Source: Elysia crispata (taxonomy: Eukaryota > Mollusca > Gastropoda > Plakobranchidae). From it: 64,000 nucleotides of DNA. A program made the position numbers and the translations under genes. Where the stretch lies: positions 578,501 to 642,500 of the forward strand of contig JAWDGP010004054.1 in NCBI GenBank assembly GCA_033675545.1, given 5' to 3'. This document shows, piece by piece, positions 39,092 to 52,000 of this stretch. The notes below the pieces were generated by a model. It was not told the DNA's origin. It ran no database searches and saw nothing but the letters and a program-made list of their open reading frames with translations. How positions within the stretch are numbered: the first letter of the stretch is position 1; each line of letters begins with the position of its first letter.

Positions 39092-40342
39092 TCAACTGCT
39101 TAAGCCAAAAGTAAACCAAACAAACCATCCTAGTATCACTAAAAGCAAAAAGCAAATTTGTGTCAAGAAAGATGCCCCGTTATACCAGAGAGTCGGGCAC
39201 CCCAAAACCAAGACAGCTAGGAATGCATACCTGTGGCTATCAGAAGGAGAGGATACATATGGCAATCCAAAGTTTTGTATGAAAACGATCCCGACCATGA
39301 CAATCATCACCATTATGATGCGCGCCTGCCTCATGTAAAGCTGTGAGATGCGACCTTCGCATACACTTGAACGATTATCAGACTGTATGAGATTCTTGCA
39401 AACTGCGATAGCATCAATCACTGACCTATTGGCAAGCTCTGCTTGAGTCAGTGCCCGTTCCAAAACCCCGGTCCCACAATCTTCCTCCCGGACCTCGTTA
39501 AAGATCTGCTGTGTGTCGCTCCTCAGCCTTTCCAAGGTGGGAAGCTGCTCCAGAGGTGTAACGCGGGTCCGGACTTGATTTAACTGACGCAAAATCGGTC
39601 CCAATGTGCCTTCGGTGCTCTGCTCGACAAGATTTTTCCTGGAAGATACAATCGCATACGTTCTTGAGTTTATCGCCTGTCTATATTGATAACGTTGGGA
39701 GCCTCTGTTTTCAGGGTCTTGTCTCTCATAATCAACGGAATTAATAAAATCCTGTACCTGTTTCTGTATATCTGCCTCATCTCTTCTACTGCTGCCCAAC
39801 AGATGAACCCTCCACTGACATCTGGTCATCAGATCTTTGAGGAAGCTTTGTGTTTGGCTCACACACCAGGCCAAGAATGTTTCTTGTAAGTTATTGCCGA
39901 ACTCGCGTTCAAAAATATCACCGCCATTCATAACGATTCTCGTATGATTTGTCAGTAGAACAGGGCCAAGCACAGCTTCCAAGAAGAGAATCATACTCTG
40001 GAAATCCTCTGTGATTCTATCGCCAATATGCAGCACTAGTGCGAACTCGAAATAGCATTGTCGCTGGTCCATAACAGCAATAAACGTGTTCAACGACTGT
40101 ACCAACGCCCTACTGTTATCAGCTCGTTGCTGTGGGGTTCCAATATCTGGTCCCTCCGCCACGGCAATGGCTCGGTTTTGCTGGATCGCATGGTGTATGT
40201 TAAGGTTATTAGCTGCTGTCGCCGACTGGGGCACGGATGTGTTCAGAAACACTGGACGTCCGATGATCAAGTTACCAAGCATACGCTTTCCTGCCCCTGG
40301 GGCTTCCAAGAGAAAAATACCAATATCTCTTTGGCGCTGCAT
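39092..40342 (-). CDS. GIMAP/AIG1-type GTPase-like protein with degenerate G motifs and membrane tail
   Basis: GIMAP (immune-associated, AIG1) proteins are septin-like GTPases acting on membranes in immunity and cell survival. The family is often expanded in molluscs. The exon has 416 codons from ATG 40,342. AIG1 features in order: IGIFLLEAPGAGKRMLGNLI (residues 7-26, G1), PDIG at the G3 site (65-68), a conserved-box-like block (FALVLHIGDRITEDFQSMIL), GDIFERE near G4, and FLKDLMTRCQWRVHLLGSS, the family's C..R...N-like region. G1 ends GKR instead of GKS/T and G3 has lost DTPG. Hydrophobic stretches lie at about 341-363 and 372-414. A good acceptor (cttcaag, exon edge 40,352) just 5' of the ATG suggests an upstream noncoding exon. 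An in-frame donor (cacag|gtatgc, plus-strand edge 39,231) could replace the second hydrophobic tract with another exon. Confidence 0.8.
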   Translation of the reverse strand: MQRQRDIGIFLLEAPGAGKRMLGNLIIGRPVFLNTSVPQSATAANNLNIHHAIQQNRAIAVAEGPDIGTPQQRADNSRALVQSLNTFIAVMDQRQCYFEFALVLHIGDRITEDFQSMILFLEAVLGPVLLTNHTRIVMNGGDIFEREFGNNLQETFLAWCVSQTQSFLKDLMTRCQWRVHLLGSSRRDEADIQKQVQDFINSVDYERQDPENRGSQRYQYRQAINSRTYAIVSSRKNLVEQSTEGTLGPILRQLNQVRTRVTPLEQLPTLERLRSDTQQIFNEVREEDCGTGVLERALTQAELANRSVIDAIAVCKNLIQSDNRSSVCEGRISQLYMRQARIIMVMIVMVGIVFIQNFGLPYVSSPSDSHRYAFLAVLVLGCPTLWYNGASFLTQICFLLLVILGWFVWFTFGLSS

Positions 40343-41561
40343 CACGCTTAACCTTGAAGGAGGAGGAAGAAAAATAGATTCAGATTGCGTATACAAGAAC
40401 AAAATTAATAGACTGAACTGTGGAAAAACAGTGAAACCCGTAGTTAACTTTCCGTTTATTATCATGTTAATTGCGATGAAATTGGTAGACATAAAAAGAA
40501 ATTAAAAAAATTTTTTTCTAATGAAATAGTTAGTTGTTGTTGCAACTATAAGTCTGGAGTTTCAATCCCATAATGAGCATGTTTTTGTTTTGTTTTGGTC
40601 AATTTCAATTTGATGAGTACTACCTGAAATTTAAGCTGTACAAGTCTTATCTCTTTTTTATTTCAGGAGTCTCCCTCAGCTTGTTTATCTAGTTTTTTTT
40701 TAAACCTTGCACAAATCAAAATTCGACAGTAACATTAGTTTGGGTATATTCTTAGACGGAATGAAAAAATAATATCCAAAATAACATAACAAGAACAAAA
40801 CAAATCATAAACGACTCCTCTAAAGGAATAAAATAGCATGTATTACCAGATGTGTAAGACATAAGGTAACTAGACCTAGAACCGACTTGTTCATCCCACG
40901 CTCTCTCTCCTATCTCAATCAATCTTTCCAACTGAAGGGTTTTTTTTTGTTTTATTTTTGTTTTGTCCTGCCAAACATTTTACATTATCCCAGAGCACTT
41001 TGGTTCATTTGAAGAATGTCTCTTTTTCACACGCCTCTATTCCGTCAGTCCCTAAGAAATTGTTTATATTAAAGGTATCATTTTATGCTGTGTTGTCTAA
41101 GATCTTTAATAAAATTGTTTTGGATTTATTACACGAAAATTACTGCAGAGGAATGTATTGAAAAAATCGTTTTCACGGTATCTTTTATTTACTCAAACGT
41201 TGCAAGATTAAAGACAGCATTTCGTCTTTCCATATTATATAAGCTTTCAGTAAATAAATTGATGCGTTTGTTTTTCTCCGTTGAAGCTATTGGAATGATA
41301 TGCGTGGGTACTGACTGTTAGGAACCCACAGTGACTTGATCGGCAATATTCAGAAAAAAAGAAAAGACAAGAAAATATAGAAAGAAAAAAGAAAGACTAA
41401 CTTGTGCGCTAAGTTCGTCTATACCCTTTATGAAATTTGGGCTTTGTAAAAGAAATGTTTTTTTTTTTTCCAAACATCAAATCAAGATACCATGGTTTAA
41501 AAATTCTCAAGTTGCAAAAATATTTTAACTGTATTGATGACTTGTTTTCATCTCGGTTAAA

Positions 41562-41562
<1 letters not shown>

Positions 41563-41597
<35 letters not shown>
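41563..41597. repeat. Poly(A) tract, 35 bp
   Basis: Uninterrupted A run. No retroposed sequence or target duplication is recognisable beside it. Confidence 0.9.
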
Positions 41598-41599
<2 letters not shown>

Positions 41600-42113
41600 A
41601 AAGACAAAAACGATTGTATATAAAACTGGTATACATTGCTATGGTAACGATAGCCTTATTGTCTCACAATGGCAGCGATGAGGGATATAAGCCGCGTGTC
41701 GAGATAAACAATATTGCAGATCAAAGATAAATCCGGCAGCTTGACATTTTTTTTTTCGCCTTTAGAAGAGTATAAATAAATATTCGATTCAGCCAACTGT
41801 ACTTTCTTCTAATCTATCCTTATTTAGAGAACCGTTTAGACGCTTGTGTGAGGCTAAAAATTCCTGCAAAGTGTGCCTTATGGCGCACTGCTTTCTAGGA
41901 ATTCATAGCTGGGCATTGTACGAGTAATAAGCGCTGAAAAGGATCTATTGATAGCTTTGGATTTTCCAAAATATGTGAACAATTCTTACTACATCGCATT
42001 CGCTGTGTCGATAGCGAGGCCTAGGTCGGTAGGGTGTGAGGAAGTGAGAAATAAGTTTTATCAATAAAGTAAGCAATCCGGATTTTCCATTGCCTAACAG
42101 AGGCTCAAAAAAT

Positions 42114-42302
<189 letters not shown>

Positions 42303-43233
42303 TTTTGATGAAGTACATGACTAAACAATGACAGAGCACGCACACACCTACATATTATATATAAAATATTATATCTCATTTTAACTTATTTTTTTTTTTT
42401 TTTTGCTTTTTAAAGAAATACTAAATCTGGTTCAAATATCCACCTAAAATGCATTCCAAACTTAATCAAAATAAACAAATCTAAAAGTTTCAAAGACAAA
42501 TCTTGGACATGATTTCATATTTCAATTATAGGCCTACAAGTAATTCGCAAAATAAGGTTAGCCCAAAACTGATACTGCTAGGTTCTACATTCGCTCTCTG
42601 CATTTTTTTTAAATTGTTATTTTAATTTTTTTTAAATAATTCCATCTCCGCCACTGATGTACTTCTTAGCATCTTAAATTCTTTTTTCACCTCCAATATC
42701 CCCTTGCCACCCTAAAATTTCTCAGATAAAAAAAGGAAATATTACTTATAAAACGCATTTATTATTACTTCTTTTTAGAGTTGAATAAAAGGTGGAACAT
42801 GATACACACCAAACCATTTAAGATCCCCGTGAGGCACTAAATACATGAATACATTATTTTGCATGATTGTTGATTTATTTATCTAATTTTTGGTAATGCA
42901 CACAAATGTTGAATGAAAGTTAGCTGATAGGTTAGCTTCTAGTCTCCAAATCTCTTTCAAAACAACTCACAAATAATAACTGCCTAATCTTGATTAGATT
43001 ATCTTTTTATGTTTCGGATAAAATAAGACTCTAATTTCTAGTTATAAAAACAAGAATTGTTGAAAATTACCTGGTGATTTGGAAGATCAAGATCTAGATC
43101 TAAAACTAATTACAACTGTAACTGTACTATAAAATGCGATCGTGTTGAAGACATATCGATTTTCTTACCTCTTGATTTACTGTTTGTAATTAAGTATATG
43201 ATACATTTCTGTCACCAGACTCATATGAAATAT

Positions 43234-43264
<31 letters not shown>

Positions 43265-43311
43265 TTAAATTTAAAAAAAAAAGAGAAAAAAGAAGAAACA
43301 AGCAAATTAAC

Positions 43312-43338
43312 AAAAAAAAAAAAAAAAAAAAAAAAAAA
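43312..43338. repeat. Poly(A) tract, 27 bp
   Basis: Uninterrupted A run within a longer A-rich segment starting near 43,230. Confidence 0.9.
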
Positions 43339-44189
43339 TAGACACAAAAAAACCAAACAAACTCGGGTGCGAGAGCTCGGGTGAAAATAACCTCACAAGG
43401 ACAATGTTTAGTTCTCTGCGGCATCAATGTAGACCGACTTAGACACCAGTGGATGTGCGCACGGCCAAATTCCTACAATATCAAAAGGTCTACATGTTTT
43501 CAGGTTTGTTTCACTCGGTAGATAAGTTAAATTTTCTTGTTTCGCTTCCCACGAAATAAAAAAAAAAGCAATTTTTCTCAAGCGTAGGGCAAAGCTGACA
43601 GCAAAGAAAGGAAGCAATCAGCATTCAGTTTTTGTTTTTTTTTCACTCTTTTTTATATTGTTGATAGTGTTACCTTTTTTTTCTGGTCTTTTATTTCATT
43701 TAGTTTTGAAAAAAAAAATAACTTCCTTATCTTTGTCTAGCCTGTAAATGCAAAGACGGTGATGACTATTAAAATCAAAATGCTTGTTAGAATCGATAAT
43801 ATGGATAATTTTTGGAGAACGTGTGAATCTATATCAATCGCGTTTCTATGATTGTTATTTGTTTTTTATATATTTATTATTTTATTCATTTAATTATTTA
43901 TTTATTTGTGTGTGTGTGTGTGGGGGGGCTGTTAAATTTAAATCGAAAATCTGTAACATGGAAGCTTATTTTACAAAGTTCAAACTTTTTGATGCGGTCA
44001 TTATGACCCGGACATTCTAGTTTCCACGGCATTTTGCCCTAGTTTAGCAAGCTTTGTTAGAAATGTTGACCTCGGTGGGTCTTCCAAGAAAACTTATTTC
44101 CTCGAGATGATCTTGAAAAAAAATTTAGCTAATTAAAAAAAAAACAACAACCTCGAAACAGTTTCAGATCTTAATGTGAGGTTTACACA

Positions 44190-44241
44190 AGATCATCATC
44201 ACCATCCTCATCAACATCATCATCATCATCATCATCATCAC
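44190..44241. repeat. (ATC)n microsatellite
   Basis: ATC/CAT triplets with a few substitutions, directly before the AGT/AGC array. Confidence 0.9.
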
Positions 44242-44252
44242 CAGCAGTTACA

Positions 44253-44253
<1 letters not shown>

Positions 44254-44297
<44 letters not shown>

Positions 44298-44415
44298 CAG
44301 CAGCAGTAGTAGTAATTCTTGTAGCAGCAGCAGCAGTAGTAGTAGTAGTTGTTGTACTAGTAGTAGTAGCAGCAGCAGCAGTAGCAGTAGCAGCAGCAGC
44401 AGCAGCAGTAGCAGC

Positions 44416-44482
<67 letters not shown>

Positions 44483-44525
44483 CTAGTAGTAGTAGTAGCA
44501 GCAGCAGCAGCAACAGTAGCAATAG
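44254..44525. repeat. Interrupted (AGT)n/(AGC)n array
   Basis: About 90 triplets mixing AGT and AGC with rare substitutions. The poly-serine or poly-leucine open frames across it are low-complexity artefacts with no gene around them. Confidence 0.95.
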
Positions 44526-45349
44526 TAACATGAATATTTTATAAGCAAAAAGATCCTACCTAAGACTGTTTCTCTGGATGAAGGTTTCAGTTAGTGCTTA
44601 GTCCAATTTAGGCCCAGGCTGGTCGCGAACTTATCGAAAGAGGAAATGGCGTTGCGATGATAGATCTATAATCTAACATGTTTTTGTATAAGAACAACTA
44701 TTTTTCATGCCTCGTAAAAAAATGAATTTATAATCCGATTTTTTGACAAAGCAGAAATCTACGTTACTAAATCTTCAAAAGTAAAAAAAAAAATCGAAAT
44801 CTAGATTTTGTCAATCACGTATAAGTATTATTTTTAAACATCGCTTTAAACCGACCTTGTCATAATTATCTTCACTCGCTAAAGAAGTAATAACTAAATC
44901 ATAAGAAATCACAAAATCAAGTTGTCCTAAAAAGATCGTGATCTTTTGAAGATTTAAATCTTACAAAATCAAAATCGAAAGTTTATAGATTGCGGACTTG
45001 CTGCACATTATTCTGTTTGAATAGACTGATGAGTGGCGACGTAGGCTACTGTTAGAGCACTTCGGTCTTCATTTTATAAGAAAGTCAGCCATCATTTTAT
45101 CCACAAATGATTCTGGGAAAATCCGTTTACGAGAATACCTTGTTCTTTTTTTTTTTTTTTTTCTCTAGCTCGAAAAATTAGCGTCGTCTTGACTCAGGCT
45201 TATTGAAACAGTTTGTCTTTCCTATTATATTTTGTCACGACAGCTTTTTTTTTTTTTTTTTTAAAGTTTGAATGCTGTTATATGTTTACACAATCATCAT
45301 CAACATCATCTACATTATAATATAGAAGAAGGACAGGAAGCATAAAAAA

Positions 45350-45574
<225 letters not shown>

Positions 45575-45973
45575 AAGAGGTTAATTATAAAAAGATTTAG
45601 ATTATAAAAAAAGAGAATGTGAAAGTATACTCAGAAAACGTATGACAAATATGTAAAAAAAAGTCACGGAAAAAAAAAGTAATAGTTAAATAAGAGTAAA
45701 AAATAAAATAAAAATATTGTATCAAATATTAACTGAATAAGTATTTACAAAAAAAATAAATAAAAGATTGAAATAACAAATAAATGTGTGTGTCAAATAG
45801 ATAAGAATTTAAAGAGAAAATACTGCGAAAGAGAATAAAAAGTAGCTATTAGGAGTATGCTCATAGCTAACTCCTCAATTATTTGGTTTGACGATGGACT
45901 ACTTTTTAAAAACAATACATTGCAGTTCTTTCCCTTATTCTTCATTCCATGAGTCCGCAGCAACAACTTCAAG

Positions 45974-46015
45974 ATGGCATCCACGGGACAAATTAGTGAT
46001 CCTGAATTAGCTAAC
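45974..46015 (+). CDS. PFDN1: PFDN1 exon 1
   Basis: Start codon in caagATGg, a fair Kozak context (G at +4, A at -3 by the aag triplet), then 13 codons and donor gtgagt. This 14-codon leader is what prefoldin 1 proteins normally have before the first helix. Confidence 0.85.
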
Positions 46016-49000
46016 GTGAGTCAAATATTGGGTATTTTTCTCTTAACTCAATTTATGAATTGATACCCATTCGGAAAATAAAGTTACTGTATCTAGAAGT
46101 ATGATTCCAAAGCGATATGGATCCAGCCTTATCTTAATCTAGATCTGAAATTGTAGAAAACTGTTGAAATTGTAAATTTTTCTAAGCTTAGATCTAGCCT
46201 ATTACCTTGCTAATTTATGATTTGATTTTGAAACACTGCTAAAGAAATAGCTCTCTGATATACCATTAAAGGCAAAGAGAATAAAACCAAGTGTTCTTGT
46301 ATTCAAGAATTCTTTCCAAATTTATAAAGTTAAACTTCAGACACTAAACAGATCATGATTGAAAAATAAAAGGAAACAGGTCTCCGTTACAGTAAATGAA
46401 AGTGTAAGTTAATTTTATCTCTTATTTGTGTATTATGCACAGAAAGAGAAAATATTGGGTGTGCAATTATGAAGCCTCTTGATAAAAAAAAAGCATACCA
46501 TAAATTGGGACTCCTTACTCAGTACAGTCCCGGCTCTTTTGTTTACATGACAGCCAATATGCTGAAAAAGAAAAAAACTAATTGAGTAGCACTTAGAACT
46601 TCCTTTTCTTCAATACGTTTGTTTTTGACTCAATTTTTTCCCTTTAACTTTTAGAGTACACTAGTCTAGCCAATAATTGCCCTCAGTATTCAATATCACA
46701 GCCATTTGAACAAAAGAGCTGGGACCGCATTTGGAAAGAAGTCTCTAAAAATCTAGACCTGTTTTTTTTTTTTTTTATATATAGGCCTACACTTCTAAAG
46801 CGTAAATATTTATGGGGAAGGACGTTGTAACTTGTTTTATCATGAGAGCATATATATTGTTATAAATCAAATTGACATAATTTTAAATTTTTTTTTTTTT
46901 TTTTTAAGTTAAAATCATTTGAAATCTATAAATAATGATCCTTAAAGACATTTTATGAAAACTAACAACACAACTTGGAATGAAAATCACATAACCCATG
47001 AATTGTTTACATATTGCAAAAAAATATATCCTTTTTAAAACCCAAAATGGTGGTTTAGCAGCAGGAGCCCTGGGGAAAGAAAAAAAATCACACTTGGAAA
47101 TTCTGTACCTAGGGGCTTTAGAGCTGCTTTCATGTAAATAGAGGCTATTCTCAGAGTCAGAACTTCTCATTTTTATTAGATTTATTGTTATTATGCATTA
47201 CATTACCACCATCCAAAGCCTTTGAAGCAAGTGTGTTGATATATATTTTATTAAACCTGTGAAGCAGCATTTTATTTTTTACAAAACTAGCCAGGTAAGC
47301 AAGCTCGAGATACTCACAAGGGTGTATTTCAAATTCCTTGAAATTGTCTCAACTTTTTTGAATTATATGGGTTTTTTTGAACCAACTCACTAACGGCGCT
47401 GTGTAAATAAGCAGATCTTTGTATTAAATTTGATTTTAATTTTATAGTTTATTATCGGTTTATTTTAAAAGTTATATTTTAATGTCGTCAAGCGCCTGTT
47501 TGATAAGGAAAGTATTTATTCAATTTGAAAGAAACCCAACGATTGGATATTTCTTCTTTATAAATTTATGTATATAGTATCAAACTGTCATTTAAAATAT
47601 TTTTGTACAAAAACGTATTTGCCAGATTGCTTTTGACTGACAACATGAATCTCCTCATTCTATTCATGAATTCAGCGTTTAAGAATAGAGAAGGGTCTCA
47701 TCTAAGAAGACCTATCTTTTGCTTGAAGAAAAGCTATTGCCTTTGTGTAATACTACTTGCTTAGTATTAAAATAATCTAATAAAGGATTTGTTTAACAAA
47801 GTTTATTTTTTGTATGAAGATTACGGTTAGATGTTTCAGGAGCCCTTGGCATTTAGAAGGCATTCTGTTATGGGTTCGAGTCTCACAAGTGTTGAAGGAG
47901 AACCGTCAGTTCTGAAAACAAATTGAGATGTTTAAAGTCGCAGAAGTCTCTAAATGCCATGTCCAATAATACTGGCTTTAATTACCTTTAATTGGTCGGA
48001 TTATTGAAGTGATCCAGCAAGTGGCTTATTTTTGAAGAATTCAAATTATTCAAATATTTAGTAACCAAAACCCATTAGGACTCAACCAAAATAAAGGAAT
48101 CGATAATTATCTACTATATGAAAATTGTATTAACAAAAAATCGCCCAAAATTGAGTTAGGCACATATCGAATGAGCGTCATGTATAACAGTAACAGTAAA
48201 GCATAGATGTATTTGTTTCTGAATTTTCAGGCATTTGCTGAATTGTCTATGAAGAAAATTCAAGCAGAGGGTCAGATTCGTCTGTCTAATGCTCAAATTG
48301 AGAGCCTGAACAGAAAGATTCAGCATTCACAAATTGTTGAGCATGAAATTTCTGATCTTCCTGGAGATGTTAGGTTATACAAAGCTGTTGGAAGAATGTA
48401 AGTACATGTGAATGAAAATAAATTACTCTGTTGTACTTTCAATTTTTTGTAGGATCAAAAATATGAACTTACTGATATTAGTTAAAGGCCACATAATTAA
48501 AAAAAAATGTTTGAGCCAAAATCATGATCATAACTGTGTTGGAAGAAAAGTACTGTTATTTATATTTACAATAAGTCATCAATGAATTCCAATATTTCTG
48601 AGGTTTTGCAGACGAGGCTAATGGGCCCTTAGTTAGACTAGGACTTAATAATTTTAGACCAACCTTCATCATTTGCATAAACTCCTCCTACCTAGTGGTT
48701 CATAACATGATTGCTCTTCGCAAACACGCTTGCCTTCCCACCAAAAACGCAAGTCGTAACAGTTATGCTTGCGAGACTAATGCTATGGGGTAAAAAATTA
48801 ATGAAGGCCGCTGTCAGGGCGCTGTAGTATTTGTATCAACTATGTGCTCACACCTACACGATTACTTAGACAAAGGAAAATTATTTGTTTTGCCCGATTA
48901 ACGCGCCCTTGAGGTGTAAACAATGCAAGGAGATTTGCAGACAGCACAAGGGAAACCAATAGTGTTAGTTATGTTTGACTCATGATCAGTAGTATGTTTA

Positions 49001-52000
49001 AGCCGTCTGCAAAACCTTAATATTAATTACCAAATGTATAATGCAATTGAGAGTTCATCTAAACATCTGATTGTGTTCTTGAGAAATTGAGTATGAGCAT
49101 TACGAGTGGAGATCTTTACTTCCTTTTCATTATTAGAAGTGTCAGCAAACAGACTATGCATGTATATCATTCATCAATTGTTGAACAGTAATTTTGATAA
49201 CAGTGACCCGTTTTCTTTTTCTTTCTTTTTTTTTTTTTAAATTTTACTGTCTTATTTTCTTTGACTTTTTCATGTTTTTTTTTTTTTATCTCTCTTTGTC
49301 TCTCTATTACAGTAGACCTCAGATATAACGAAATTAACGGGCTAGGGCTTAAACTTTGTTATAACCAAGGTTTTGTACCAGACAAGGTCAACTAAAAATC
49401 CTCATTTTGGCGCCCTCTACCTTTTTCTGTCCTTTTTAATGTAATCTTACTTCTACACAAACTTTCAACATATTACATATTTTGTGCACTTTACAAGCAA
49501 CTTGTGACACTCATTCACACACACACACACAAACACACAACATGAATGTCTTAGTTTATTAGTTTTGAACCCCCACAAACACAGCCTTCCTGCCACCCCA
49601 CCCCTCTTTTTTTTCCTCTTTCTCCCATACACACCGTCACACACACACCCCTCTCTCCTTGTAGGCACAAAGGAATGCCTGCAGTTAATGAAGCCAGTGA
49701 GTGATTCGTAGACTTGCACCACACTCCTCACCCTAGTTCACAGGATGTCTCTTATTCTAGCCTTCACTCGAATTCACACTTTGTAGGTATTGCGTCTAAA
49801 CTTAGGGGACATGCAAACACAGACCAGACTTACAGGTGCCGGCCTGGCAATGGTTCTTTCACTACACTTTAACTTCCACTACTTCGTTATGCCCGAGGTT
49901 CTTATCATGCCTTTTTCATTGAGTCAGAGGTTCTCATACCGTTGTTTAGAGAAAGAAAAAAACGTCCTTTACAATCCCTTCGGCACGGCTGATTTTTTAA
50001 TAGTCAAGGTCCACTGTATTAGTTTTGAAGTATCACACATGTACATACACTCAGTCAATAGCTCAAGAAGTTGTAATTTAATGTTACTTTGTTTTATTAA
50101 ATGACAAGCATGGTTAACTGTTCAATGAATAGGTTGCGAGGGACACATTAGGTTTGGGAGTGGTGTGTACAGGACTGCCATGTAAAATTGGACTTACTTT
50201 ATTATGATCTTTGTGTATCCAAGACTTTCTGGTAGACAACATTTCTGGTGGAGCTGGAAACTGGAAACTCTTCCTATTACTCGAGTCTCATAAATATCCT
50301 CTCCTTCAAGTTTCTTCCCTCGTTGGCGCTGGTTCCACATTTTTTTTTTGAAAAATCCCATGTATAAAATCTTGGTATGTTTGGATACAGCAGGTTGTAT
50401 GCGAAATGGTCCCCTTTACATAGCTTGAAAAATGCGGTAAATGTTGTTGATGAAGGTTATTTATAGCTCTTTCAAATGCTTTTTGCTCGTTGAAGTAAAG
50501 TCTTAGTTTGTTTTCCAAATGGACTGCTAGCTGGACAATGCCAGGGTGTCTTTCATGAAATTGAAATATCATAATTCTGCAGCATGCTTCAGGGCTTACT
50601 ATGTAGCATGCATTTACAAAATTTTTAATTTCATCATCCATTGAAGTGTTTGCATTCCCATTGTTTATTTGGAATGTCGTCTTGTCCATGTACCCTTGTG
50701 GACATACTTCAGTACGTATTTGAATCTCCTAGCAGATGTGCAGATTTCAACATTTATATGGCAGTTGAGCTGATGTAGAAGCCATGGATTGTACAGAACC
50801 ACCTATTGATTGTCAACTGGTCTTTGAATCTGTTGGCATTTCACTGGAGAGTTTAATGTGGCACTGTTTCCTCCATCTTCTGGGCTTCTTCTTGGAGAAA
50901 TCTGCTCTATGCTTTGTTTCTTTCAAAAAAGCTTTCAGAAAGCCTTGTGAACATGCTGTTTTTCATACTGCAGATAGATTGATATAGCCACATGGGCCAT
51001 GAATTTGAAGTGACAATTGTGTGCAGAAGATGCTCGCTGTCTCTATTTGGGATTTCTACGGAAACAACACGGTCAATGGCCTCTTGATTTCTTTAGTCAG
51101 CCAGAGAAGAATGTGCGCACCTAGCAAGCCTCTTTTTTGAAAGTCTGTAGAGTATAACCATGCTTGCAACTATTCAAAGACTCACGTTTGCAACAAATGC
51201 ATTAGGTTCCGCAATTTCAGTTTGTAGACATGTACTGTCAAGTCTGGTCTGTCATATGCTTGCTGTAGATTTTGCCTAATCTCAGTCCACTTTGGGTTTG
51301 TAATTATCGATATGAAAAGATCAGGTCTTTCCATACAGACACACATATGATATGGCATCTTGTCTCTAGAACATATATCTTGGTCCTCCTGTAAATGTTG
51401 CTGGTAAGCTTACCCTTTGGCCCACGTTTCTCAGATCACCATCTGCTGACAAAATAGCATCACACTCTCTCTGTGGTTGTCTGCCCTCAGTGTACCCTGT
51501 TCACAACTAAGAACCTGCAACCGCTGGCATTCAATTTTAGCATAAATGACCACAATAACTTGCTGAAGAAGGCATCTGGCTGAAAGCAATTTGCGTCTTT
51601 TGTGAAAAGCTGGAAATGGTAGAACACTAAAAACTGCGGCTGTGACTTTCTTCTTGATTTTTATAGCAAAACTTCAGGCATCATTTTCATTAGGGAACAG
51701 CAAGGGATATTGTATTGCAACTATATATCCACAAACTGGTACTAAAGATACTTTCCTTTAGGTAAACCTTACCTTCATTCACAATTTCATAGTTATAAGT
51801 TCAGCTTTTTTAAAACCTTGCAACAACAACCTCCCAGCTTTTCTCTTTTATAGATAAGCCAATATTCCTTAGGGACTTAAAAGCTTTTAGCCCCACTCAT
51901 ATTTTCTGTCTCTTTTTGTTCCTACATTTTTTTTCTTAAATCTTATCTCCTCACATTACATAACATATCAAATTTTTTCAATGTTTGTCCCAGGATAAAA

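Noticed and set aside
40343-40492. Upstream ATG at 40,492 as the GIMAP-like start
   Set aside because: The extra 50 codons are hydrophobic intron-like sequence ending in a pyrimidine-rich acceptor; the AIG1 domain starts right after the ATG at 40,342.
44176-44544. Poly-serine and poly-leucine open frames
   Set aside because: Produced by the AGT/AGC array; no flanking coding signal.
44926-44955. aaaagatcgtgatctttt palindrome as a regulatory site
   Set aside because: Short palindromes of this kind are expected by chance in AT-rich DNA; no context.
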